The notes: a model not told the origin generated them from the sequence alone. DNA of 21,030 bases from JAIEPT01 sp038217425 (GCA_038217425.1 JBBQPM010000118.1:1-21030); one strand, 5' to 3'; shown: positions 10,860-18,030, numbered from the stretch's first letter. A program made the numbers and translations.

Positions 10860-11678
10860 TCACTTCTTGAACAGCTTATCGGGATTGAAATCGTCGTCGC
10901 CGACGGCGAGGGGCGACCGGATTTCTTCGTGCAAGTAGTACTCGACCTCGCTCCCCGTATGATCGACGGCGAGAATGAGGACGGGCAGGCCGGTCGCGCC
11001 GAAGTGCCACGCGCGTTTGCCCCCTTTGAGAAAGAGGGGATGCCCCGCGGGAATGGTTTCGTGTACGACGTCGATCGTCTGGGGGAACTCGGGTCGAGCC
11101 ACTTTGCCGCCGACGGTCAGCCGGCCCTCGGCGAGCGCCTTCTCGTACCGCTTGAGCGCGGAGCCGAGCCCCGCGTCCGCGATGCGGTAGCGCGATTTGT
11201 CCTTGACCATCGGGCTCTCAGAATCGATGTCGAAGCGTGTGCCGAAGAGAAATGGCAACGGCGCATCCCCCTTGCCCAGCAGCGTATGAATCTTGTTCTG
11301 ATACTGTCCCGCGACGAAGACGACTTCGCGTTGCTTGGCTTCTTCGCCGACCCATTTGAGATGCACGCTGTGCGGCTGTTGGCGGAACGTCGCCTGAATC
11401 ACTTCCTCTTTCGCCTTGGCGCCGGCCACCACTTCTCTGCGCCGCATCTGCATCGAGTAGGTCGGCATCTGGGCAAACGCTTGCGCAAAGCGGTCGCGCC
11501 AGACGGACGTCTCGTCGACGCTCGTTTTGCTCACCGGGATGAAGGCGGTCTTGGGTTCTTCCTGAAATTTCACCGGCTGCAGCAGCACCGGTTCGGGCGG
11601 CACGAAGGGCGCCTGCCGACGCGGCGCCTGCGAGCAGCCCAGACTCAAGATCACGAGAAACCAGGCGCGCGCGGCCAT
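10860..11678 (-). CDS. DUF1571-family lipoprotein
   Basis: 272 aa from the ATG at 11676-11678. The signal sequence AARAWFLVILSLGC ends in a lipobox (LSLG-C15), so it is probably a lipoprotein anchored in the membrane. After a Pro-rich linker (16-60) comes MPTYSMQMRRREVV, then PHSVHLKWVGEEAKQREVVFVAGQYQNKIHT and DIDSESPMVKDKSRYRIADAGLG. This order fits DUF1571, a family common in planctomycetes and loosely similar to LolA-type outer-membrane lipoprotein carriers. The function is unknown. It is likely the first gene of a two-gene unit with the Tat-exported protein. An upstream in-frame Met would disrupt the signal peptide, so 11678 is preferred. A foldback element lies about 100 bp upstream. 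Confidence 0.72.
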   Translation of the reverse strand: MAARAWFLVILSLGCSQAPRRQAPFVPPEPVLLQPVKFQEEPKTAFIPVSKTSVDETSVWRDRFAQAFAQMPTYSMQMRRREVVAGAKAKEEVIQATFRQQPHSVHLKWVGEEAKQREVVFVAGQYQNKIHTLLGKGDAPLPFLFGTRFDIDSESPMVKDKSRYRIADAGLGSALKRYEKALAEGRLTVGGKVARPEFPQTIDVVHETIPAGHPLFLKGGKRAWHFGATGLPVLILAVDHTGSEVEYYLHEEIRSPLAVGDDDFNPDKLFKK

Positions 11679-11774
11679 GGCGAAGCTTCCATGCAGTGTG
11701 GGTTCCACGACCCCGGCGACCATAACTCGGTCTGGGCGAAAAAGAAAGCCCAACTGCACACATGCGACCGCCGG

Positions 11775-11909
11775 GGTGCGCCAATGGATTCTGGCGAGCC
11801 AGGTCGCGTAAGCGCCTGGAGCACAGCATCCCGTGCGGTTACCCCAGCCCATAACGCGACCTGGCTCGCCGATTATGCCGGGACGAGTGCCGGAAACCAT
11901 TGGCGCGCC
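11775..11909. repeat. Foldback (MITE/REP-like) palindromic element
   Basis: Nested inverted repeats lie in the 444-bp gap 11679-12122. The outer arms are 11775-11787 and 11897-11909, with 12 of 13 bases pairing. The inner arms GGCGAGCCAGGTCGCGT (11793-11809) and 11854-11870 pair perfectly over 17 bp. A further stem is GTAAGCGC (11808-11815) with GCGGTTAC (11835-11842), one mismatch. Both strands have long open but repetitive frames across it, which is a by-product of the palindrome. Nothing else convincing was seen in this gap apart from the ArsR promoter. Confidence 0.6.
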
Positions 11910-12076
11910 CGACCGCCGCCCTGAGTCTGATAGACCCCGACCCAGATAAGCGTCTGGCATTCTGATCGGTTCGGCATCCGGGAGGCCCCATTCGCGATGC
12001 ACTGCCTTTGAGTTCAAGGAGACGCCAGCCCTCTCCGCAAAGCACGTTCGCGGTGAAGGGCGAATAGAAATTCGAC

Positions 12077-12107
12077 TTGAGATGTCGTGATGTTCCGATA
12101 TATTGGA
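12077..12107 (+). promoter_or_regulatory. Promoter with overlapping dyad for the ArsR gene
   Basis: TTGAGA (12077-12082) and TATATT (12099-12104) are separated by 16 nt and precede the ATG at 12123. TCCGATATATTGGA (12094-12107) is a near-perfect palindrome, TCC-N-ATATAT-N-GGA, centred on the -10 box. This is a typical place for ArsR-family autorepression. Confidence 0.5.
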
Positions 12108-12122
12108 CAGTAGGAGTTCGCC

Positions 12123-12449
12123 ATGACCGCCAAGACCAGGCCGATGTCTTCGCCCTTGACCCCGCTCGACGCCTTGTCGCAGGCAGCGGAATGTCTCAAG
12201 ACGCTGGCTCACCCCCATCGGCTTCGAATGTTGCAAATGCTCCTTCAAGGCCGCTACACGGTGGGCGAACTCGCTAAAGCGTGCGAGATTCCCAGCCACA
12301 TGGCTTCCGAACATCTGCGATTGATGCAGCGGTGCGGCTTCATGACCTGCCAGAAGGAAGGTCGGAATGCATTCTACAAGATCACCGAACCGCATTTGGC
12401 AAACTTCATGGCTTGCATTGAGGCGCGGTTCGGCGGCGTGAAGGGCTGA
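12123..12449 (+). CDS. ArsR/SmtB-family transcriptional regulator, YgaV/BigR-like context
   Basis: 108 aa. The winged-helix signature ECLKTLAHPHRLRMLQMLLQGRYTVGELAKAC..PSHMASEHLRLM spans residues 23-68, with the recognition helix at about 57-68. The wing is QKEGRNAFYKI (77-87). Cysteines are at 24, 54, 71, 76 and 98. There is no classic CxC arsenic or cadmium box. A dithiol switch as in sulfide-sensing BigR/SqrR/YgaV proteins is possible; this is inferred from the downstream rhodanese, not from a conserved pair I can prove. AGGAG (12112-12116) is 6 nt before the ATG. A dyad over the promoter suggests autoregulation. It is followed on the same strand by the rhodanese gene after 179 nt. Confidence 0.85.
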   Translation: MTAKTRPMSSPLTPLDALSQAAECLKTLAHPHRLRMLQMLLQGRYTVGELAKACEIPSHMASEHLRLMQRCGFMTCQKEGRNAFYKITEPHLANFMACIEARFGGVKG

Positions 12450-12628
12450 GCCCTATTTTGCCGAAAATGTCGTTAAATCGGAAGCTGACCGCAAGCGGTT
12501 CCCAAAGTCCTTCCCAGCCTCTTTGAAGGCAAGACCGTGATGTTCTCCTTCCGAGTTCGGTCCCTCCGAATGTCCGCAAAATCGAGATTGAAGTTGAACC
12601 CTGCTCCAAGAAGCGAAAGGACCTTGCC

Positions 12629-13201
12629 ATGAATATCACGACCATCAGCCCGCTGACTCTTGCGGAGCTTCGCAAAACGGGCCAAAAGATCGAACTCATC
12701 GACGTGCGAACCCCCGTGGAATTTCGGGAAATCCATGTCGAAGCCGCACGCAACGTCCCGCTGGATCAACTCGATGTAACGGAGTTGGTGCAGGCACGCG
12801 ACGGTTCCGCGAAGGAACCGCTCTATGTCATTTGTCGATCTGGGGGTCGAGGCAAACAGGCGTGCGAGAAGTTCCACAAGGCGGGTTTCTCAAACGTGGT
12901 CAACATCGAGGGGGGCACGATGGCTTGCGTTGAAGCGGGCCTGCCGGTTGTCCGTGGCCAGAAGGCCATCTCGCTGGAACGACAGGTCCGCATCGCTGCG
13001 GGTGCGCTGGTACTGCTGGGCGTGGGACTTTCTTTCGTTCATCCGGCATTCATCGGTCTGTCTGCGTTCGTCGGAGCCGGTCTGGTATTTGCCGGGATCA
13101 CCGATACCTGCGGGATGGGAATGATGTTGGCGCGAATGCCTTGGAACCGGGTCAAAGAATCGACCGGCGCGTGCTGTGCCACCAAGGAAGGCTGCTCATG
13201 A
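12629..13201 (+). CDS. Membrane-anchored rhodanese (YgaP-like sulfurtransferase)
   Basis: 190 aa. The rhodanese domain (about 5-110) contains IELIDVRTPVEF, the inhibition-loop region, and the active-site loop C69-R-S-G-G-R-G, where Cys69 would carry the persulfide. Two hydrophobic segments (about 122-139 and 143-160) form a membrane hairpin. A cysteine-containing tail follows (DTCGMGMM; CC at 182-183 and C189), as in the DUF2892 part of YgaP. It probably transfers sulfane sulfur at the inner membrane. AAAGGA is 7 nt before the ATG. Its stop overlaps the next start as ATGA (13198-13201), translational coupling to what was a persulfide/CoA-disulfide reductase gene. The upstream ArsR gene makes a YgaV-YgaP-type pair. 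The 179-nt gap before it holds no clear gene. Confidence 0.88.
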   Translation: MNITTISPLTLAELRKTGQKIELIDVRTPVEFREIHVEAARNVPLDQLDVTELVQARDGSAKEPLYVICRSGGRGKQACEKFHKAGFSNVVNIEGGTMACVEAGLPVVRGQKAISLERQVRIAAGALVLLGVGLSFVHPAFIGLSAFVGAGLVFAGITDTCGMGMMLARMPWNRVKESTGACCATKEGCS

Positions 13202-13331
13202 AACTGCTCATCGTCGGGAGCGTGCCCGGCGGCGCCTCCGCCGCCTGAGCGCGCCGTCTGTCGGAGGATGCCGAAATCTTCGCCTTCGAGCGGAAGCCGA
13301 ATGTGTCGTTCGCCAACTGACGCCTGCCGTA
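13198..13331 (+). pseudogene. CoA-disulfide/persulfide reductase relic
   Basis: From ATG 13198 the frame reads MKLLIVGSVPGGASAA, then TGA (13246-13248), then ARRLSEDAEIFAFERKPNVSFAN, then TGA (13318-13320), then RLPYSM. This is the FAD-binding N-terminus of the CoA-disulfide reductase/NADH oxidase family, normally VGGVAGGASAA..RRL....FERG..VSFANCGLPY. The second TGA sits exactly at the catalytic Cys codon. The Gly after it is Arg, and about one codon is missing at the first TGA. After about 13331 family similarity ends, and nothing of the remaining ~500 residues is present before mgtE. It is therefore a truncated relic, coupled by ATGA to the rhodanese gene. In intact operons the enzyme reduces CoA persulfide or disulfide. 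Confidence 0.75.
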
Positions 13332-13485
13332 CTCCATGTGCGAACTCGGTCATCGGTCGCCGCCGGGGTTGAGAAGAATCCCGGGCTCCGAAACCGGGAA
13401 CGAGGACTTATTGGCTCGCGGTTCGTAGGAATTGTATATCCGCTTGCGCGGGAACGAACGACTGCTTCTCTTTCGGTGAATGCTC

Positions 13486-15063
13486 ATGGCCAATGTCCTC
13501 TTCGGTCCCGAAGTCCGTCTGATGCTTGAGGAGAATAACGCGGAGGAGATCAAGGCGTTCCTGGAAAACGTCCACCCAGCGACCGTCGCCGAGACGCTCG
13601 CCGGCGATCTCACGCCCGATCAGATCTGGAAACTGCTGGGCCACACCGACTACCGCACCCAGGCGATGATCTTCGAATATCTTCCTAGTGAAGAACAAGT
13701 GCGCCTGGCCGAAGGCGAAGTCCGCGAGCAGATGGCGCATCTCATTGAGAAGATGTCGCACGACGACCGCGTCGATCTCTTGCGTCGGCTCACCGCGCGG
13801 GCGCGCGAGAATCTCTTGCGCCTGGTGGACGAGGCCGATCGCCGCGACATCGCCCTCCTGGTGCGTCAGGACGTCAGTACCGCCGGCGGTCTCATGACCA
13901 CGGAGTACGCCTGGCTCCCCCCCAACCTGACCGCTACAGAGGCCCTTGATCGCTTGCGGCTGCAGGCGCCCGAAAGCGAGACCATCTACTACATTTTCAT
14001 TCTCGACGACCAGCGCCGGCTCATGGGCGTCGTCGGGCTGCGCGATCTCATTCTCTCGCCCCGGCACAAGCTCATCAAGGATCTGATGGAAACGCAGGTC
14101 GTCTCGCTCCGCGCCGATACCAGTCGGGAAGTCGTCGCCAAGGAGATGGCTCGCTACGATCTCATCGCCATGCCGATCGTCGACGATCAGCACCGCATGG
14201 TCGGCATCATTACGCACGACGACGTCATCGACATCGTCGTCAAGGAAGCGACCGAAGACGCGCACCGCATGGGCGGCGTCGGCCCTCTCGCGGAGAGCTA
14301 TCTCGAAACCAAATTTGTGACCGTTTGGACCAAGCGAGCCGGTTGGCTGTCGCTCCTCTTCGTCGCGGAACTCCTCACCTTCAGCGCCATGGAAGCCTTC
14401 GAGCATCAGATCAAGCAGCTCACCATCCTGGCCATGATGATTCCGCTGGTCATCGCCACGGGGGGCAACTCCGGCTCGCAAGCCGCGACGCTCATTACCC
14501 GAGCGATGGCGCTCGGGCAGGTTCAGCTCACCGACTGGTTCAAGGTGTTGCGACACGAGTTGTTCATGGGCCTGGCCCTGGGCGTCACGCTGGGAGCGAT
14601 CGCCTTCTTGCGAGCGTACATGACCCCCGACAGCGTCCGCGGGCCCAACATCGAAGCCCTCAGCTTGGCCCTCATTCTCTCGCAATCGGTGATGTGCATC
14701 TGCCTCTGGGGAACGCTCATCGGTTCGATGTTGCCGCTCATCTTCAAACGTTTCGGCGCCGATCCCGCCATGGCGTCCAGTCCCTTCGTCGCCACCTTCG
14801 TCGACGTCACCGGCATCGTGATCTTCTTCACCTTCTCGATCACGTACCACAAATTCGACCCGCCTCCCCCGCCCGAAAAAGCCGCCGCCGTTCAATGCTT
14901 CGAACTCGGCTCCTCCGCCTCTTCCTCGTTAAATTTGTCTTCCTCGTCGAGACTTTCCAGCCGAGATACCAGCGCGATCCCCGCGGTGATGCTCGCCAGG
15001 CTGACGACGCCGCCCACCACCCAGACCGCCAGCGACACGGGAAAAATCTGGTCGGAGTTGTAG
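13486..15063 (+). CDS. mgtE: Magnesium transporter MgtE
   Basis: 525 aa from ATG 13486; an in-frame ATG at 13480 is equally possible and neither has a clear ribosome-binding site. The order is that of MgtE: a cytosolic helical N domain (about 1-125, LAGDLTPDQIWKLLGHT, LLRRLTARARENLL), paired CBS domains (about 126-255, STAGGLMTTEYAWL..., IYYIFILDDQRRLMGVV, DLIAMPIVDDQHRMVGIIT), then five membrane helices with TGGNSGSQAATLITRA (pore region). It acts as a Mg2+-gated Mg2+ channel. The conserved part ends near residue 460 (HKFDPPPPP). The last ~60 residues are Ser-rich, unlike the family, and are encoded antisense to the convergent membrane-protein gene (172-nt overlap). The frame therefore probably lost or never had the usual stop. 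Confidence 0.9.
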   Translation: MANVLFGPEVRLMLEENNAEEIKAFLENVHPATVAETLAGDLTPDQIWKLLGHTDYRTQAMIFEYLPSEEQVRLAEGEVREQMAHLIEKMSHDDRVDLLRRLTARARENLLRLVDEADRRDIALLVRQDVSTAGGLMTTEYAWLPPNLTATEALDRLRLQAPESETIYYIFILDDQRRLMGVVGLRDLILSPRHKLIKDLMETQVVSLRADTSREVVAKEMARYDLIAMPIVDDQHRMVGIITHDDVIDIVVKEATEDAHRMGGVGPLAESYLETKFVTVWTKRAGWLSLLFVAELLTFSAMEAFEHQIKQLTILAMMIPLVIATGGNSGSQAATLITRAMALGQVQLTDWFKVLRHELFMGLALGVTLGAIAFLRAYMTPDSVRGPNIEALSLALILSQSVMCICLWGTLIGSMLPLIFKRFGADPAMASSPFVATFVDVTGIVIFFTFSITYHKFDPPPPPEKAAAVQCFELGSSASSSLNLSSSSRLSSRDTSAIPAVMLARLTTPPTTQTASDTGKIWSEL

Positions 15064-15332
15064 ATCGCCAGAAAGCACGTCACCGTCCCCGCGGTGATCA
15101 TCACCACCATCGGCACCAGGAGCGTCATTCGCCCCGCGACCTTCGAGCGATCGTCGATAATCGGCAGCGGGATGCCCAGCTCCAGCGATTTGATGTGTTC
15201 TTCGTGCAGCAACTCGAGCCGACGCGTGTTCATGCGCAGCAGTTGCGGAATGAGCACGATGAGCGTCACTACCACCATGAACACCAGGAGCGATAACGTG
15301 ATATCGCGGCTGGCAAGGAAATTGTCGGGCAT
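14892..15332 (-). CDS. Small membrane protein, three predicted membrane segments
   Basis: 146 aa from the ATG at 15330-15332, preceded by CGGAGG with 7 nt to the start; a longer frame begins 18 codons upstream without such support. Hydrophobic segments are SLLVFMVVVTLIVLIPQLL (about 13-31), LLVPMVVMITAGTVTCFLAIY (about 70-92) and VSLAVWVVGGVVSLASITAG (about 101-122). Between the first two lies a charged loop, RRLELLHEEHIKSLELGIPLP. The tail is acidic (EEDKFNEEEAEE). It resembles the small DUF6249-like membrane proteins that often accompany planctomycete sigma factors, but I cannot assign a family with certainty. Its 3' end overlaps the mgtE frame. A sigma-factor relic lies just upstream on the same strand, so it may once have been co-transcribed with that gene. 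Confidence 0.75.
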   Translation of the reverse strand: MPDNFLASRDITLSLLVFMVVVTLIVLIPQLLRMNTRRLELLHEEHIKSLELGIPLPIIDDRSKVAGRMTLLVPMVVMITAGTVTCFLAIYNSDQIFPVSLAVWVVGGVVSLASITAGIALVSRLESLDEEDKFNEEEAEEPSSKH

Positions 15333-15410
15333 GTCAAAACCTCCGGAAGCGTCGGCGTAGTATACACTGCGTAAGCGCGAACTCACAAGGCACGCCCGTC
15401 GGCCAGAAGA

Positions 15411-15595
15411 CTATTCGACCAAACCCGTGAGTTCTTTGCGTAGATGGCGAAGCATCCGGCGCCGCACGATGTAAACCGCGTTCTCGCTCATCCCAGTTCT
15501 CGGCCCACCGCGACGGCGCGACGTTCGTGAACGACCGTTTCCCAGAACGCCTTCCAAGTCGTCTCCGCGAACTCGTTCTGAGTGAGCGGCAGCGC
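15411..15595 (-). pseudogene. ECF sigma factor C-terminal relic (frameshifted)
   Basis: On the minus strand one frame gives ALPLTQNEFAETTWKAF followed by WETVVHERRAVAVGRELG, then a stop. Dropping about one base near 15488-15493 continues as MSENAVYIVRRRMLRHLRKEL-TGLVE and a proper stop at 15411. Joined, this is region 4 (the helix-turn-helix) of the planctomycete ECF sigma type (F...TW.AFW...V..R....VA.ELG.S..AVYI...R.L..LR.EL). Region 2 and the start are missing; the fragment begins 20 nt after the stop of the DUF1080 gene. It is a truncated and frameshifted pseudogene. A single-base sequencing error could explain the shift but not the missing 5' part. Confidence 0.7.
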
Positions 15596-15614
15596 CCGAC
15601 ATGCCACCGAGCCG

Positions 15615-16409
15615 TCACTTCTTTTTCTTCTCCGGCGCCGGTGTGCCGCCGACGTCGTAGTCCGCGAGCGGACGAACCCAGATACTGCGAAAGCGAATCG
15701 GGTTGCCGTGATCCTGCAAGTTCAGCGAATACTCGCCCGGCTTGCCGGGAAACTCGAAAGCGTGATGCACGACCACGCCGTTGTGCAGCACCGTCAGCGC
15801 CGCGGGCCGAACGATCTTTCCCGCGTCGTCGACCTTGGCGAGCCGAGTGATAATGTCGTAAGTTTGCCACTCCCCCGGCTTGCGCGAGGCGTTGACCAGC
15901 GGCGGCGACCGGCCGTAGAGCGCCGCTGCCTGACCGTCGGGGTAGGTATCGTTCTCGAAGGAATCGAGGATCTGCACCTCGCCGAACCCGCCCATATACA
16001 GTCCGCTATTGCCGCGTCCTTGACCGCTTCCCTTGGGCATTTGGGGCGTCGCCCACTCGATGTGAATCTGCGCGTCGCCGAAGCGCTTCTTCGAACTGAT
16101 CGAGCCCCCTTTGATCTCCGCGTAACCGTTCGTCACCGTCCACGTCGGCGCCGCGTCCGGGGCATCCGCCTTCTTGCCGCCGCGGATCCATTCCGAAAGA
16201 TCGCTGCCGCCGAAGAGAACGATCGCATCGCTCGGCGGCACGCCCGGTTTCTCCGCGGTGCTCGCCGTCCCCGGTTCGACCACCCGCGGCCGGGGCCGAG
16301 TTATGTCGTTCGATTTGTACCTGATCGGCTCCTTCTTCTCCTGGGCGAACCCAGGCGCGAGTGCGACCAGCGAAAATCCCAACACCGCAAACCGAACGAG
16401 CGTCGTCAT
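15615..16409 (-). CDS. Secreted DUF1080 (3-keto-disaccharide hydrolase) protein
   Basis: 264 aa from the ATG at 16407-16409; an in-frame ATG 24 codons upstream would spoil the signal peptide. Residues 1-22 (TTLVRFAVLGFSLVALAPGFAQ) form a Sec signal peptide, so it is exported. SDAIVLFGGSDLSEWIRGG (about 60-78), TWTVTNGYAEIKGGSISSKKRFGDAQIHIEW, GNSGLYMGGFGEVQILDSF, GEWQTYDIITR, LTVLHNGVVVHHAFEF and LQDHGNPIRFRSIWVRPL are the successive blocks of the DUF1080 lectin-like jelly roll. Members are described as 3-keto-disaccharide hydrolases or sugar-binding proteins and are greatly expanded in planctomycetes. The substrate is unknown. The tail is Lys-rich (PAPEKKKK). It is divergent from the MFS transporter gene, with about 90 bp between the starts. 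Confidence 0.88.
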   Translation of the reverse strand: MTTLVRFAVLGFSLVALAPGFAQEKKEPIRYKSNDITRPRPRVVEPGTASTAEKPGVPPSDAIVLFGGSDLSEWIRGGKKADAPDAAPTWTVTNGYAEIKGGSISSKKRFGDAQIHIEWATPQMPKGSGQGRGNSGLYMGGFGEVQILDSFENDTYPDGQAAALYGRSPPLVNASRKPGEWQTYDIITRLAKVDDAGKIVRPAALTVLHNGVVVHHAFEFPGKPGEYSLNLQDHGNPIRFRSIWVRPLADYDVGGTPAPEKKKK

Positions 16410-16502
16410 AAGTAACCCACCGTACGAAGAGATCGAGCCGAACTCCTTCCTTGTTTTATGAACGCCGATGCCCGCTCCCATCCCGGCCCTACAATTTTCA
16501 AC

Positions 16503-17738
16503 ATGTCCGCTTCCCTCTCAAGCTGGCTCGCGTTCAACCGCACGGTCGGCATCGTCCTACTTTCCGTGCTTCTCTTTGGCTTGGGCGAGCAACTTTGGCA
16601 ACCGTTCCTCCCCGCCTACTTGCACTCGCAGGCCAAGGACGTCGCCCGTTCGAGCCGGATCGATCCGATCGCGCTCGCCTGGGTCGGCCTCTATGCATTC
16701 GTTCTGAATCTCTTCGAAGGCTGCTGCTATCTGTTCGGCGCCCGCATCACCGCCCGCCTGGGAGACCGCGGTTCGTTGCTGGTTTTCGGTTCCTGGACGG
16801 TTCTCGGCTATCTCGTCTTCCTGGCCGTTCCGCATCCGCTCGCCACAGTGCTTGCCGCCTTGTTGATTTTGGGCTGGGAACCGCTTTCGGTGCCAGTGAC
16901 GTTCACGACGGTAGGGGCGACGGTCTCGCAAGAGCGGCGCGGGCTCGCCTTCGCCTGGCAATCGATTCAGAAACGCCTGCCGAAAATCCTGGCGCCGCTG
17001 ATCGCCGGTTACGTCTTGCAAGCGATGCAGGAGCGCCGGGGGGAGATCGAAGGCCAACGCCTGGGGATGAACCTTCTCGTGCTGGCGGCGCTCTGTTTGG
17101 CGCTGGTCACGCTGGCCGTGCAGTATCGCTGGATGCCGAAACGGGCGCCGGAGGAGGATGCCGACACGCCGCTACGAGCGGTCTACGCGCGCCTGCCGCC
17201 GATACTGCGACGCCTGCTCGCGGCGGAGATTCTGACGCGCTGGTGCGATTGGCTCGTCCGCGAGTTCGTCGTGCTTTACGTGATCCTGGAGCGCGGTCTG
17301 AGTTTCAGCCGCATGGGCGAGTTGATGGCCCTGCAGCACTTCGTGGCCCTCATGACGTATCTCCCCATTGGCCGACTGACTCAGCAAACGGGTCTGAAGC
17401 CATTCATCGCGCTGACGTTCGTCTTCTTCGCCCTGTTCCCGCTGGTGCTGGTAAGCGTGCCGAACGATTGGCTTTGGCTGGCGTTCGCAGTGTACGGCCT
17501 ACGCGAAGTCGGCGAACCGGCGCGGAAGGCGCTGATCACCACCGGCATTCCGCGTGAAATCAGGGCCCGCGGCGTGGGCCTGTACTGGAGCCTGCGAACC
17601 TTCGCGATCAGCTGGGCGTCCTTGGCGGGAGCGGGCCTATGGATCGTCGGCGGGCCGGACCTGCTCTTCGGCTCCGCATTCGCCTTCGGCATCGTCGGTT
17701 TACTGGTTTACCTGTGGGCCTGGCGGGTCAGCGAGTGA
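16503..17738 (+). CDS. MFS transporter
   Basis: 411 aa from ATG 16503; an in-frame ATG at 16458 would add 15 polar residues. It has about 11-12 hydrophobic segments, e.g. TVGIVLLSVLLFGLGEQLWQPFLPAYL at the start, AWVGLYAFVLNLFEGCCYLFGARITARLGDRG (the MFS loop 2-3 pattern), a charged central loop near residues 190-235, and a second half ending LLFGSAFAFGIVGLLVYLWAW. The substrate cannot be told. No Shine-Dalgarno sequence is seen. TACAAT (16490-16495) lies 7 nt before the ATG, so a leaderless transcript is possible. The gene is divergent from the DUF1080 gene. Confidence 0.82.
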   Translation: MSASLSSWLAFNRTVGIVLLSVLLFGLGEQLWQPFLPAYLHSQAKDVARSSRIDPIALAWVGLYAFVLNLFEGCCYLFGARITARLGDRGSLLVFGSWTVLGYLVFLAVPHPLATVLAALLILGWEPLSVPVTFTTVGATVSQERRGLAFAWQSIQKRLPKILAPLIAGYVLQAMQERRGEIEGQRLGMNLLVLAALCLALVTLAVQYRWMPKRAPEEDADTPLRAVYARLPPILRRLLAAEILTRWCDWLVREFVVLYVILERGLSFSRMGELMALQHFVALMTYLPIGRLTQQTGLKPFIALTFVFFALFPLVLVSVPNDWLWLAFAVYGLREVGEPARKALITTGIPREIRARGVGLYWSLRTFAISWASLAGAGLWIVGGPDLLFGSAFAFGIVGLLVYLWAWRVSE

Positions 17739-17863
17739 GAATGCGAAGACAAAATGAAAAGCGCGGTGGACAGACCGCAGTTCGGCGAATAAAATAGTCC
17801 GACCGAAGCAATTCGTCGCAAGCTGAACCCTCAAGAGAAGTTGCGCCGAACGGGACACGCAAT

Positions 17864-17948
17864 GCCGGAGTGGCGGAATTGGCAGACGCGCCAGGTTGAG
17901 GGCCTGGTTCCTGTAATGGGAGTGCAGGTTCAAGTCCTGTCTCCGGCA
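17864..17948 (+). tRNA. tRNA-Leu (GAG)
   Basis: GCCGGAG (17864-17870) and CTCCGGC (17941-17947) form the acceptor stem; A at 17948 is the discriminator, and no CCA is encoded. The anticodon loop in CCAGGTTGAGGGCCTGG presents GAG (Leu). A long variable arm follows, as in class II tRNAs, and the T loop is TTCAAGT. An integrase gene lies directly downstream, so the 3' part is the likely attachment site. Confidence 0.95.
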
Positions 17949-17960
17949 TTAAGTGGCTCT

Positions 17961-17992
17961 AGGACTTACGTCGAACAAGCGTAAGTCCTTTT
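17961..17992 (+). terminator. Terminator of tRNA-Leu
   Basis: AGGACTTACG (17961-17970) pairs perfectly with CGTAAGTCCT (17980-17989) around a 9-nt loop, followed by TTTT (17989-17992). It lies 12 nt after the tRNA. Confidence 0.7.
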
Positions 17993-18010
17993 GCTTTGAA
18001 TGACCCCGAT

Positions 18011-18030
18011 TTGGGGACAAATTGGGGACA
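18011..18030 (+). repeat. Direct repeat TTGGGGACA, two copies
   Basis: TTGGGGACA occurs at 18011-18019 and 18022-18030, an 11-bp period, roughly one helical turn. It stands between the tRNA and the integrase start. Short tandem sites here are compatible with arm-type recombinase binding sites; that is inference. Confidence 0.45.

Noticed and set aside
10557..11924. Plus-strand frame of 455 codons opposite the lipoprotein gene
   Set aside because: Antisense to a gene with lipobox and DUF1571 blocks, and runs into the palindromic element, which keeps frames open artificially.
13318..13375. SECIS element after the UGA in the reductase relic
   Set aside because: I found only weak pairings of about 4 bp in the allowed distance range, no convincing hairpin.
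13379..13399. Short hairpin TCCCGG/CCGGGA before mgtE as a riboswitch or terminator
   Set aside because: Only 6 bp, no U tract and no resemblance to a known Mg2+ riboswitch.
13408..14895. Minus-strand frame of 495 codons opposite mgtE
   Set aside because: The plus strand encodes unmistakable MgtE domains; the minus frame has Glu/Asp/Gly/His-rich shadow composition.
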